Assembly (NCBI GenBank): GCA_016219165.1
Contig: JACRCB010000149.1
Location: forward strand, 1 to 18,030
DNA from: Deltaproteobacteria bacterium
Lineage (GTDB): Bacteria; Desulfobacterota; GWC2-55-46; DRQE01
Reading direction: 5' to 3'
Length of the DNA stretch: 18,030 nucleotides
Shown here: positions 1 to 8,200 of the stretch, in pieces
Numbering within the stretch: position 1 is the stretch's first letter
Layout of the letters: the number at the start of each line of letters is the position of its first letter
Translations under genes and position numbers: made by a program
Notes under the pieces: generated by a model
Database searches by the model: none
Seen by the model: the letters and a program-made list of their open reading frames with translations, nothing else
Told to the model about the DNA's origin: nothing

Positions 1-1
1 A

Positions 2-244
2 GGCGAAGAGGCCTACAAAAGGTTCACAAGGCAGAAAGAAAGCGGCGGGGACCCGCTCGAAAAGGGGGCGTCACTTTGCGTTTTTCTCGCCTCCGCCGAG
101 AGCGACGGGATAACCGGCAAACTCATAAGCGCGGTCTGGGACGATTGGGAAAAACTGCCCCGCCATGCCGGAGAACTCGACGCTACGGACATATATACGC
201 TGAGAAGGATTGTCCCCGAAGACCGCGCCAAGAGATGGGAGTAG
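2..244 (+). CDS. C-terminal end of a short-chain dehydrogenase/reductase (SDR), cut by the window edge
   Basis: This is an open frame of 80 codons entering from the left edge and ending in TAG at 242-244; the start lies outside the window. The visible tail contains CVFLASAESDGITGKLISAV followed by WDDWEKL and ends with DIYTLRRIVPEDR. The 'LAS..SDGITGKLISA.WD.W' stretch is the usual last strand and helix of classical SDR enzymes, as seen in SDR genes that sit in heptose and LPS loci. The Rossmann nucleotide-binding part and the YxxxK active site are not visible, so the substrate cannot be judged. A sugar oxidoreductase role is inferred from the neighbours. The next gene starts 40 bases downstream on the same strand, so co-transcription is likely. 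The family call is fairly sure; a specific function is not claimed. Confidence 0.7.
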   Translation, partial: GEEAYKRFTRQKESGGDPLEKGASLCVFLASAESDGITGKLISAVWDDWEKLPRHAGELDATDIYTLRRIVPEDRAKRWE

Positions 245-284
245 AGGCGGGCGGGTTTTCTAAAACTGAGCGAGGAGGACAGGG

Positions 285-1268
285 ATGAGGGTTGGCATAA
301 TAGGCTGCGGCCTCATCGGGAAAAAAAGGGCCGAGGCGGCACAGGGCCACGAGATTACGCGGGTGGCCGATATACGCATGGAAAGGGCGGAAGAACTCGC
401 CGCCCTTACGGGCGCCAGGCCGGCGAGGGAGTGGGAGAAGGTCGTTGAGGCCGAAGACGTGGACTGCGTTGTGGTGGCCGTCTCTCACGATAAACTCGCC
501 GAGATAACGCTCAACTGCGTAAACGCCGGCAAGCACGTCCTCGTTGAGAAGCCTGCGGCGCGCTCCCTTGAGGAACTCAGGCCCGTTATAGAGGCCATTG
601 AAAAAAAAGGGGTGGTACTTAAGGTGGGCTTCAACCACCGTTTCCACCCGGCGCTTCTTAAGGCAAAGGAGATATTCGACTCCGGCGGGATAGGACATCT
701 TATGTTTGTAAGGGGAAGATACGGACACGGCGGAAGGCCCGGCTACGAAAAGGAATGGAGGGCAAACCCCGCGGTATCGGGCGGAGGGGAACTTATAGAC
801 CAGGGGGTTCATCTCATTGACCTTGCCAGATGGTTCCTCGGGGACTTCAGCCACGTCGACGGATTCGTTTCAACTTATTTCTGGGACATGCTGGTGGACG
901 ACAACTCATTCCTCGCCCTGAGGACACCCGCCGGCGAGATGGCGTGGCTCCATGCGAGCTGGACGGAATGGAAGAACCTTTTTTCTTTTGAGATATACGG
1001 GCGGCAGGGCAAACTCGAAATAAACGGGCTCGGCGGAAGTTACGGGGTGGAGAGGCTCTCCCATTACAGGATGTCGCCGGCCATGGGGCCGCCCCATGCG
1101 GTAACGTGGGAATATCCGTTCCCGGATAACTCGTGGAGGCTTGAGTTCGAGGAGTTCGTGAACGCGATAAATAAAAGAAGAACGCCGTGCGGCAATATCT
1201 TCGACGCCGCGTCCGCCCTCGAGATAGTGGGGAGGATTTACAGGAAAAACTATGATTATCACGCGTAG
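285..1268 (+). CDS. Gfo/Idh/MocA-family NAD(P)-dependent sugar oxidoreductase
   Basis: A 327-residue protein of usual family length. The N-terminal Rossmann fold starts with GIIGCGLIG (residues 4-12, GxGxxG). The family's EKP motif is at 88-90, with K89 the expected catalytic or cofactor-contacting lysine. GFNHRFHP follows at 115-122. The C-terminal domain has GGGELIDQGVHLIDL (167-180), placing the family's D172 and H176 in the active site. Such enzymes oxidise or reduce a sugar or NDP-sugar hydroxyl/keto group with NAD(P) in the cytoplasm. The ATG is preceded by a strong AGGAGG about 7 bases upstream. Its end overlaps the next kinase gene by 17 bases, so the two are almost certainly co-translated. 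With the upstream SDR it probably makes or reduces a keto-sugar intermediate; the exact substrate cannot be read from sequence. Confidence 0.9.
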   Translation: MRVGIIGCGLIGKKRAEAAQGHEITRVADIRMERAEELAALTGARPAREWEKVVEAEDVDCVVVAVSHDKLAEITLNCVNAGKHVLVEKPAARSLEELRPVIEAIEKKGVVLKVGFNHRFHPALLKAKEIFDSGGIGHLMFVRGRYGHGGRPGYEKEWRANPAVSGGGELIDQGVHLIDLARWFLGDFSHVDGFVSTYFWDMLVDDNSFLALRTPAGEMAWLHASWTEWKNLFSFEIYGRQGKLEINGLGGSYGVERLSHYRMSPAMGPPHAVTWEYPFPDNSWRLEFEEFVNAINKRRTPCGNIFDAASALEIVGRIYRKNYDYHA

Positions 1269-2235
1269 CCCTTTGAGGATATCCCTCGGCGGAGGGGGGA
1301 CTGACCTGCCCTCTTATTACCGCGACCACAGCGGCTTTCTCATAGCCGCCGCCATAGATAAATACGTGTACATAACCCTCCACCAGACGTTCGTCGAGGA
1401 ACTCATAATAAAGTACTCGAAATTGGAGCGGGTTAAGAGGGTTGAGGAGATAGAGCATCCCATCATAAGGGAGGCCATGAGGATGGCCGGCATCGACGGG
1501 GCGTATCTTGAGATGACGAGCATGGCCGACATACCGGCTGGGACGGGGCTCGGCTCGTCCGGCAGTTTCACGACGGCCCTTTTAAAGGCCCTCCACGCCT
1601 ATAAGAAAAACCTTATACATCCCTCGGAACTCGCCGAGCAGGCGTGCCGCGTAGAGATGGATATATTGAAGGAACCCGTAGGCAAACAGGACCAGTACAT
1701 CTCCGCCTACGGCGGGGTAACCTGCTTACGGTTCCACCCGGACGGGAGGGTGGATGCATGGCCGCTTAAGGTCTCAACCGAAACGCTCTATAACCTCGAA
1801 GACAACCTGCTCCTTTTTTTTACGGGCTTCTGCAGAAGTTCTTCGTCTATCCTGAGCGAGCAGGACAAAAAAACGATGGAAGAAGACCGCGCCATGGTAT
1901 CGAACCTCCATTACGTAAAGGAACTCGCCAAGCAGAGCCTGACGGCGCTTGAGAAATCCGACTTAAATGGGCTCGCCGAGATAATGAACGAACACTGGGA
2001 GTACAAAAAAAAGCGCTCCTCCTCCATGACAAACCCGATGATAGAGGAGTGGCGGGAACTCGCCCTTAAAAACGGCGCCGCAGGGGGAAAACTCATAGGC
2101 GCCGGAGGCGGGGGTTTCCTTATGTTCTACGCCGAGGACAAGATTAAACTGAGGCGCAAGATGACGGAAGCGGGGCTTAAGGAAATCCGTTTCCGCTTCG
2201 ACTTCGAGGGGACGAAGGTGGTGACACAGTCATGA
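1252..2235 (+). CDS. hddA: GHMP-family sugar kinase, D-glycero-D-manno-heptose-7-phosphate 1-kinase type (kinase A)
   Basis: A 327-residue GHMP kinase. It begins MIITRSPLRISLGGGGTDLP, the N-terminal signature of HddA-like heptose kinases. The ATP-binding glycine/serine loop PAGTGLGSSGSF is at residues 95-106, and the C-terminal motif GGKLIGAGGGGF is at about 278-289. The predicted reaction is ATP-dependent phosphorylation of the anomeric carbon of an aldoheptose-7-phosphate to the 1,7-bisphosphate. The ATG lies inside the end of the oxidoreductase gene (17-base overlap) with AGGA a few bases upstream, and its stop overlaps the next start in an ATGA. Neighbouring isomerase, phosphatase and nucleotidyltransferase domains complete the expected NDP-heptose route, which supports the substrate call. 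A fucose/arabinose-type GHMP kinase cannot be excluded. A divergent second copy lies at 12788-13819. Confidence 0.85.
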   Translation: MIITRSPLRISLGGGGTDLPSYYRDHSGFLIAAAIDKYVYITLHQTFVEELIIKYSKLERVKRVEEIEHPIIREAMRMAGIDGAYLEMTSMADIPAGTGLGSSGSFTTALLKALHAYKKNLIHPSELAEQACRVEMDILKEPVGKQDQYISAYGGVTCLRFHPDGRVDAWPLKVSTETLYNLEDNLLLFFTGFCRSSSSILSEQDKKTMEEDRAMVSNLHYVKELAKQSLTALEKSDLNGLAEIMNEHWEYKKKRSSSMTNPMIEEWRELALKNGAAGGKLIGAGGGGFLMFYAEDKIKLRRKMTEAGLKEIRFRFDFEGTKVVTQS

Positions 2236-3557
2236 AGGCCCTGTCCGTACCGATGCCGCCGCTTGCGCTCCTTTGCGGAGGGGCGGGCACAAGGTTAAGA
2301 CCCATGACATCGAGCGTTCCCAAATCCCTCGTAGAGGTCGCCGGGGAACCTTTTATAACCCACCAGTTAAGGCTCCTTAAACGGGAGGGCATAGAGGGGG
2401 TCGTTATATGCGCGGGGTATCTTGGGGAGAAGATCCGCGAATTCGTCAAGGGAGGGGAGAGATTCGGGCTCAAGGTGGAATACTCCTTTGACGGCGACGA
2501 ACTTCTCGGCACGGGAGGGGCGATAAAGAAGGCCCTGCCCGCGTTAGGGGATTTTTTCTGGGTTATGTACGGAGATTCTTATCTGGACATCAACTTCTAT
2601 CCGGCGTTTGAGTATTTCTTCCCACGGGATAAGGCCGGGCTTATGACCGTTTTCCGCAATGACAACCGGCGGCAGAAAAGTAACGTCCTTTACGAGGGGG
2701 GCGTTGTAAGGGAATACGACAAAAGGTCCCCCTCGCCTCAAATGCGCCATATCGATTACGGACTGAGCCTTGTCTGCGCCTCTGCCGTGGAAAATTATCC
2801 CGGCGGGGAAAACTTCGACCTTTCGGACCTGTACAGGGACATGGCTGAGAAGGGGGAACTTCTCGGCTACGAGGTGAAAAAGCGTTTTTACGAGGTGGGG
2901 TCGTTTGAGGGGATTAAAGAGACGGAGGCGTACATGATGGAGAACGGCTGGGGGGATATCCGGGGTTACGTGGGTTCCTATCTGAGAGAGGCGACGGAGA
3001 TCGCCTGCGGCCTCGATAAAGAGGAGATAGAGAAGGCTATCCGGCTCATAGCGAAGATAAGGGGAGACGGCGGAAGGCTCTTTTTCCTCGGGGTCGGCGG
3101 CGGGGCCGGCAATGCGGCGCATGCGGTTAACGACTTCAGGAAACTCGCCGGCATAGAGTCCTATGCCCCCACGGACAATGCGGCGGAACTGACCGCGCGG
3201 GTTAACGACGACGGGTGGAGCACGGTTTTCTCAAACTGGCTCAAGGGCAGCCGCCTGAATTCCAGGGACGGGGTGTTCGTATTTTCCGTCGGGGGAGGGG
3301 ATGCCGGGAGAAATATAAGCGCCAATATAGTATCCGCCGTCGCCCTTGCCAGAGAGGTCGGGGCAAAGGTGATAGGGGTGGTTGGCAGGGACGGCGGGTA
3401 TACGGCGCGGGTTGCCGATGCCTGCGTTATCGTACCCACCGTCAATAAGGAGACGGTAACACCCCATACCGAGGCATTCCAGGGCGTTATATGGCACCTG
3501 ATGGTTACTCATCCCCTCATAAGGAGGACGGAGATGAAATGGGAGTCGGTTAAGTAG
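2232..3557 (+). CDS. Fused sugar-1-phosphate nucleotidyltransferase + SIS (phosphoheptose-isomerase-like) protein
   Basis: One continuous 441-codon frame carries two enzyme halves. Residues about 10-235 are an NTP_transferase domain: LALLCGGAGTRLRP at 11-24, the conserved K31, GTGGAIKKAL at 93-102 and metal-binding D115 in YGDS. It should join a nucleotide to a sugar-1-phosphate, as HddC does. After a short linker (about 236-255), residues 256-441 form a SIS fold resembling GmhA: GVGGGAGNAAH (287-297), TDNAAELTARVNDDGW (314-329), SVGGGDAGRN (352-361) and a terminal TPHTEAFQGVIWH (410-422). GmhA isomerises sedoheptulose-7-phosphate to the aldoheptose-7-phosphate. The usual GmhA phosphate loop STSGNS is replaced by SVGGGD, so this is a divergent SIS subtype. 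The ATG overlaps the kinase stop (ATGA), and the phosphatase gene begins directly after the stop (TAGATG). Domain calls are firm; the exact nucleotide and substrate are inferred. Confidence 0.85.
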   Translation: MKALSVPMPPLALLCGGAGTRLRPMTSSVPKSLVEVAGEPFITHQLRLLKREGIEGVVICAGYLGEKIREFVKGGERFGLKVEYSFDGDELLGTGGAIKKALPALGDFFWVMYGDSYLDINFYPAFEYFFPRDKAGLMTVFRNDNRRQKSNVLYEGGVVREYDKRSPSPQMRHIDYGLSLVCASAVENYPGGENFDLSDLYRDMAEKGELLGYEVKKRFYEVGSFEGIKETEAYMMENGWGDIRGYVGSYLREATEIACGLDKEEIEKAIRLIAKIRGDGGRLFFLGVGGGAGNAAHAVNDFRKLAGIESYAPTDNAAELTARVNDDGWSTVFSNWLKGSRLNSRDGVFVFSVGGGDAGRNISANIVSAVALAREVGAKVIGVVGRDGGYTARVADACVIVPTVNKETVTPHTEAFQGVIWHLMVTHPLIRRTEMKWESVK

Positions 3558-4133
3558 ATGAAAAGGGCCGTGTTTCTGGACCGTGACGGGGTTATAAACC
3601 CCGAGGTGTTAAACCCCTCCACCGGGCAATGGGAATCGCCGCATAAGGCGGAAGGGTTTACGCTCTTTCCCTGGACCGCCTCCGCGCTCCGCCTTATAAG
3701 CAAACACGGGTACCTGCTTTTTCTGGCATCGAACCAGCCTGACTTCGCCAAGGGCAAAACGCCCTTGGAAGACTTGATTGCAATACACGAAAAGTTCGCC
3801 TCGGCCATACAGGATGAAGGGATATGTTTTTCCGATTTTTTTTACTGTTTCCACCATCCGTCCGGAAACGTCCCAGGATATTCAAGAACGTGCGCGTGCC
3901 GTAAACCGAACCCTTATTTTCTTCTGACGGCGAAAAAAAAGTGGGGCCTTGAGATGAATCTGTCGTGGATGGTGGGAGATAGACACACGGACATCCTCTG
4001 CGGGAAGGCGGCAGGGACCAAGACCATCCTCATACACAATGAATATGCGAAAGAGGAAACCGGGGGGTGTCCGCCAGATTTTACGGCGGTCAACCTTAAG
4101 GACGCGGCGAGGATAATCACCGGTTTTTTCTAA
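3558..4133 (+). CDS. gmhB: D-glycero-D-manno-heptose 1,7-bisphosphate 7-phosphatase (HAD-IIIA, GmhB type)
   Basis: A 191-residue HAD phosphatase of normal GmhB length. Motif I is FLDRDGVIN with nucleophile D8 and acid/base D10. Motif II is the SNQ at 58-60, followed by PDFAKG where GmhB usually has SG..RG. K116 in CRKPNP is motif III, and D141/D145 in GDRHTD is motif IV. The GmhB zinc loop is intact: C97-x-H99 and C112-x-C114. It should remove the 7-phosphate from heptose-1,7-bisphosphate, leaving heptose-1-phosphate for the nucleotidyltransferase encoded just upstream. The start codon abuts the upstream stop, implying translational coupling. The gene contains runs of eight T (about 3836-3843) and eight A (about 3935-3942), but the frame is intact. 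A histidinol-phosphate phosphatase is the main alternative; the heptose context makes it less likely. Confidence 0.88.
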   Translation: MKRAVFLDRDGVINPEVLNPSTGQWESPHKAEGFTLFPWTASALRLISKHGYLLFLASNQPDFAKGKTPLEDLIAIHEKFASAIQDEGICFSDFFYCFHHPSGNVPGYSRTCACRKPNPYFLLTAKKKWGLEMNLSWMVGDRHTDILCGKAAGTKTILIHNEYAKEETGGCPPDFTAVNLKDAARIITGFF

Positions 4134-4154
4134 ACCTCTTAAGGGGAGGGGAAG

Positions 4155-4871
4155 ATGGATTATTTCGGCGGATTGAAGGTAAAGATATTCGTTGACGGGG
4201 CATCCCTTAAGACGATGAGGGAATTCTCCGGGCATAGGACGGTAAAGGGGTTTACCACAAACCCCACCCTCATGAAGCAGGCCGGGGTGACGGACTATGA
4301 ATCCTTTGCAAAAGAGGCGCTCTCCGCCGTATCAGGCCGCCCGATATCGTTCGAGGTGCTGTCCGATGATTTCGGCGAGATGGAAAAGGAGGCAAGGAAG
4401 ATAGCGGGATGGGGAAAAAACGTATACGTAAAGGTCCCGGTCACCAACACGGAAGGGAAATCCTCCGAAGGGCTCATAAGGAAGGCCTCCCATGAAGGGA
4501 TATCCCTTAACGTTACCGCCGTCATGACACTGAAACAGGTGGAAGAGGTCTGCGGGGCCCTGAATCCGGAGGTCCGGAGCATTGTCTCGGTCTTTGCCGG
4601 AAGGATTGCGGATACGGGGCGCGACCCGGTCCCTATCATGAAAGAAGCGGCCTCGATAGTGGGAGAAACCCCCAACGCCGAACTTCTATGGGCAAGCCCC
4701 AGGGAACTCTTAAACGTCCTGCAGGCCGAACTCTGCAATTGTCACATTATCACAATAACGGATGCAATCCTTAAAAAGGCGGACATGCTCGGGATGGACC
4801 TCTCAAGCCTCTCTCTGGACACGGTCAGGATGTTCTATAAAGACGCCGTTACGGCGGGGTTGAAACTCTGA
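4155..4871 (+). CDS. Short transaldolase (TalC/MipB-type), probable sedoheptulose-7-phosphate supply
   Basis: A 238-residue single-domain (beta/alpha)8 class-I aldolase of the TalC size class. Visible are IFVDGAS with D14, GFTTNPTL with N36, the Schiff-base lysine K93 in VYVKVPVTNTEG, SLNVTAVMT (117-125) and SVFAGRIADTG (145-155). E67 (SFEV) stands where fructose-6-phosphate aldolase (FSA) has Gln, and F147 where FSA has Tyr. By recalled family knowledge both point to true transaldolase, which interconverts fructose-6-P + erythrose-4-P with sedoheptulose-7-P + glyceraldehyde-3-P. The ATG follows a clear AGGGGAGGGGAAG, 21 bases after gmhB. Sitting directly behind an NDP-heptose gene set, it most likely feeds sedoheptulose-7-phosphate to the SIS domain of the 2232-3557 protein. 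The fold and active lysine are sure; the dedicated role is inference. Confidence 0.85.
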   Translation: MDYFGGLKVKIFVDGASLKTMREFSGHRTVKGFTTNPTLMKQAGVTDYESFAKEALSAVSGRPISFEVLSDDFGEMEKEARKIAGWGKNVYVKVPVTNTEGKSSEGLIRKASHEGISLNVTAVMTLKQVEEVCGALNPEVRSIVSVFAGRIADTGRDPVPIMKEAASIVGETPNAELLWASPRELLNVLQAELCNCHIITITDAILKKADMLGMDLSSLSLDTVRMFYKDAVTAGLKL

Positions 4872-4885
4872 GGAGCGCAAAGGCG

Positions 4886-7800
4886 ATGGACTTAAAACGC
4901 ATAATCGAAACGCTAAAGGGACACGCCGGAAACCCGTCTCTAAGGCAAGCCGCCTTGACCCACATGGCCTTTGCCTTCATCATATTCTCGCCTTTCTTCC
5001 TCGGCGGCAGGGTCCTCGTCGCCAGTACGGACAACCGGTTTACAACTCTGCCGAATATGCTCCTTAACTACAGGAGCTTTAACGGAGTGGACCTCGGCCT
5101 CTGGAACCCGTATATCCTCGCAGGGGCGGATTTTTCGGCAAGCACCCAGAACTTCATCTTTTCCCCGCTTAACTGGCCGATATTCATCTTCCCGGAAAGA
5201 TACATTTTCCTTCTCTTAACGCTCCGCATGTTCATAGAGGTGTGGCTCCTCGGGGTATTCGGGTATCTCTTCTTCAAAGAGGAATTTTCGGGCGACGGCA
5301 AGTGGGCGCTTTTCTCCTCCACGGTCTATCAACTCTCGGGCTATATGTTTTTCAGCATCACGACCTATGCCAATCTCACGATATATCTATTCGCTACACT
5401 TGCCCTTTACCTCGTATGGACGCTCCGGAAAAGAAAGGGTTACCTCTCGTATATATACCTTACCCTGTCGTCGGCGCTGATAATCCTCTCCGGCAACATG
5501 GTCTATTCGTTCGGCGCGATATTGATGCTCATTGTTTTATTCACCTACAGGGAGTGGCCCTCTTCGTCAAGGGTTTTCCGGCCTTCGAGGGAGTGCGTTA
5601 TTTTCTATGCCGGGCTCTTCTCAGGAGTTTTAATCTCCATGGCGCGGCTCCTGCCTTTCGCCTTGAGTCTCCCGCAGGGCGACAGGATGGGTGCGGGTGA
5701 TTTCCCCGGTTACGTCGACAACTCCTTATACAAAATATATCTCGGCATAACCGCATTCATACCGGAGACCTTCGGGGTCAATTATCAGGCGTCGGTACCG
5801 CTCTTGGGCAGAATATCTCCGGCATTGCAGGGGCTGCATGCGCAAGTCCACGGCTTTACGTATTTCGGGGCGCTGCCGGCGCTCCTTGTATTGTTCGGGG
5901 CATTATGTATGAGGGAAAGGCGGTTAAACTTCTGGCTGGTCTATCTTATGGTTACCTCCTTATGGTTTCTCGATGTAAGGCCCGTAAGCGACATCATCGA
6001 CCTTCTTTTCTACCCGCTCAAGCACACTATCATTCCCAAGATTATGATTCCCGTCGGTGTTGCCGCGGCAAGCGGCCTCAGTGGCAGGTATCTCGAAGCG
6101 AATTATAAGGAGGTCAACACAAGGCACCTTAAGATACTCGCGCTCATTGCCGCCCTTATTCTCTCGAGCGCCCTGCTTGTCCATGTCTACAGCCTGCCCG
6201 GCATCATAAACGCCGCGCGCCTCATTGTCATTTTCCTCTTTCTTCTCACGGCAGGGGGCGTTTATTTACTACGCCGCAGGGCCGCGGATTATATGCGGTC
6301 CGGGGGCGCGGCGTTCTCCATCCTTGTTCCCGCGGGGGGGATTCTATTCTTTGCGGCGAAAGGCCCGGTGCCGGGTCTTGCCGGAGATAAATTCCTTATC
6401 TCGAGCCTTGTCTATAGTGTAACCTCTATTCTATCTCTCACATTCCTCTGGGTCTTTTCCTCCGAGATTTCCAGGACAGGGGAAAGGGAGAAGCCCAAAC
6501 CGCTGCTTTACTTCTTTACATGGACCCCGATGGTCTTTGCGCTCTTTTATCCTTTTTCTCCGGCGGCAACCGGCATGTCCGAGAGTGCGGTCAGGGTCAT
6601 TGCCTTTTTCGGGTCGCTTAAGTTCATCCTTGTCTTTTTATTCTTTGCCCATGTAATAACCGCCGTGAAATCCCAGAGGCTTGACCCTTCGTGGCTCTTT
6701 CTTCTCTTCCTCCTCGCCGTGACAGCGGACCTCCTGCCTTTTAACAAGGTATACGCGCGGCAGGTAAGCGAGCCTTTCCTAACGGCCGGCGAGTTGTATC
6801 CGGATAGAAATTATATCCTCAACCCGAGACTGGGATTGCAGTACGCCATAGGGACCAGAGGCTGCGATAACCTCATAAAAAACGACTCCTTCGAGTCCTG
6901 GGGCAAGGGAGAGGCGGCATTGCCGGATGCATGGGGACTCGGTGGAACGGGCCCGGCAACGGTCAGGAAAGATACCGCCGAGAAGGTTGTCGGGAGGGCG
7001 TCCGCGGCGATAATCTCCGGCACGGGAAACGTCATGAACCTATACCAGGATATAACGACCCAGACGGATTTCTCAGGCAAGACCTTTACCTACGGGGCAT
7101 GGGTCAAGGCGTCAAAACCCCATCAGGCGGTATTGCTTCTCACAGACAGTAAGAACGGCGCATTCTCCGTCTATCACAGCGGAAAAGGCGGATGGGAATG
7201 GCTGACCGTAACACACATGGTGACCGTGCCGAGCAAGTTTGTAAGGCCCCATATCTCGATAGTATCGCCCGGGACCGTTTACGCTGACGGGGCGGCCGTT
7301 GTGGAGGCCCCATATCTACCTCCGTTTTACTGCAACCCGGCCGATACGGGGCATGAGAGATCCTCTGACTTCCAAGATTCGAGCCCGCTTTCCGGGTACT
7401 GGGAAAAAGGTATGGATACGAAGAACTTCCGGGTAAATAACCCCCATATCCTCCTGAAACTATCGCCCACCGAACTTGAGACCAATATGCCGTCTCTTTA
7501 CGGGGTGCGGTCATACGGGGGGGTAAATTCGCTTGTGGAGAGACGCTATAAAAACTTCGCCCTTAACTTCACCCCCCCTTCAAGCATAAGCAGCCCGGGG
7601 GCATTGACAGCCAACATAAAAGACCCGCGGTACCTTGAGCTCATGGGGGTGCGTTATGACGTTGACGAGGCGGCAAACATCACAATCCGGCCCAACGCCC
7701 TTTCCCGTTTCATGCTCTTTGAGGACTTTTCAATGAGCGCCGGCGATACGGAGACGCTCAAAATATTGAAGGATGCCGGTTTCAATCCGAGGCAAACGCT

Positions 7801-8167
7801 CATACTCGATGAAGACCCGGGCATGCCTTTGCCGGGTGTCAAGAGAGAGGGGAGGGATGTGGAGTTTACCTCCCTGAGTTCAAGCAGTATCGATGTGCAT
7901 GTCAAAAACTCGACGCCTTCCCTTCTTTTCTTTAACGACTCCTACAACAGGGGCTGGAAGGCGTATGTCAACGGCAAAGAAAGGCCGGTTATCCGCGCGG
8001 ACTTTAACTTTATGGCCGTGGCGCTTCCAGCCGGAGAGTCGGACGTTGTTTTTAGATTCAAGCCCGGCCCCTTTTACCGGGGGGCAAAACTTACGGCATC
8101 GGGGATTATACTCTTCTTCCTCGCCGGGACCGCGCTGTTTATCTTTTCGGGGCGGAGAAAGGATTAG
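4886..8167 (+). CDS. YfhO/GT-C-like polytopic membrane protein with a carbohydrate-binding-module-like insert
   Basis: A 1093-residue protein. Residues about 25-640 contain roughly 15 hydrophobic segments. After the first comes an outer loop with D49 (STDNR) and LWNPYILAG (72-80), like the first loop of GT-C lipid-linked sugar transferases and YfhO proteins. Residues about 658-810 are soluble and look like a CBM4/9 (CenC-type) jelly roll: LIKNDSFESWGKG, PDAWGL, LYQDI, FTYGAWVKAS and VYADGAAVVEA. A further periplasmic region leads to the typical YfhO tail YNRGWKAYVNG (about 1020-1030) and LPAGESDVVFRFKPGPFYRG. A last membrane segment is near 1065-1085, with a basic end. It probably moves sugars from a polyprenyl carrier, or decorates or assembles surface glycan, at the outer face of the inner membrane. 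Its ATG lies 14 bases after the transaldolase stop behind GAGGAG. The family is confident; its precise activity is unknown for most members. Confidence 0.8.
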   Translation: MDLKRIIETLKGHAGNPSLRQAALTHMAFAFIIFSPFFLGGRVLVASTDNRFTTLPNMLLNYRSFNGVDLGLWNPYILAGADFSASTQNFIFSPLNWPIFIFPERYIFLLLTLRMFIEVWLLGVFGYLFFKEEFSGDGKWALFSSTVYQLSGYMFFSITTYANLTIYLFATLALYLVWTLRKRKGYLSYIYLTLSSALIILSGNMVYSFGAILMLIVLFTYREWPSSSRVFRPSRECVIFYAGLFSGVLISMARLLPFALSLPQGDRMGAGDFPGYVDNSLYKIYLGITAFIPETFGVNYQASVPLLGRISPALQGLHAQVHGFTYFGALPALLVLFGALCMRERRLNFWLVYLMVTSLWFLDVRPVSDIIDLLFYPLKHTIIPKIMIPVGVAAASGLSGRYLEANYKEVNTRHLKILALIAALILSSALLVHVYSLPGIINAARLIVIFLFLLTAGGVYLLRRRAADYMRSGGAAFSILVPAGGILFFAAKGPVPGLAGDKFLISSLVYSVTSILSLTFLWVFSSEISRTGEREKPKPLLYFFTWTPMVFALFYPFSPAATGMSESAVRVIAFFGSLKFILVFLFFAHVITAVKSQRLDPSWLFLLFLLAVTADLLPFNKVYARQVSEPFLTAGELYPDRNYILNPRLGLQYAIGTRGCDNLIKNDSFESWGKGEAALPDAWGLGGTGPATVRKDTAEKVVGRASAAIISGTGNVMNLYQDITTQTDFSGKTFTYGAWVKASKPHQAVLLLTDSKNGAFSVYHSGKGGWEWLTVTHMVTVPSKFVRPHISIVSPGTVYADGAAVVEAPYLPPFYCNPADTGHERSSDFQDSSPLSGYWEKGMDTKNFRVNNPHILLKLSPTELETNMPSLYGVRSYGGVNSLVERRYKNFALNFTPPSSISSPGALTANIKDPRYLELMGVRYDVDEAANITIRPNALSRFMLFEDFSMSAGDTETLKILKDAGFNPRQTLILDEDPGMPLPGVKREGRDVEFTSLSSSSIDVHVKNSTPSLLFFNDSYNRGWKAYVNGKERPVIRADFNFMAVALPAGESDVVFRFKPGPFYRGAKLTASGIILFFLAGTALFIFSGRRKD

Positions 8168-8200
8168 CAGCGGCTAAAGAAACTTTTCTTGGGAGATTTA

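Noticed and set aside
847..1458. 203-codon minus-strand open frame across the oxidoreductase-kinase junction
   Set aside because: Arg/Ser-rich with no domain, antisense to two well-supported genes that overlap each other.
3833..3945. Runs of T8 and A8 inside gmhB as a possible programmed frameshift or phase-variation tract
   Set aside because: The frame is intact and full length, both runs encode normal Phe-Phe-Tyr and Lys codons, and similar A/T runs of eight occur in other genes here (for example near 600 and 1812).
8176..8190. Small AT-rich inverted repeat (AAGAAA / TTTCTT)
   Set aside because: Only six A/T pairs with a two-base loop; expected by chance and unlikely to be stable.
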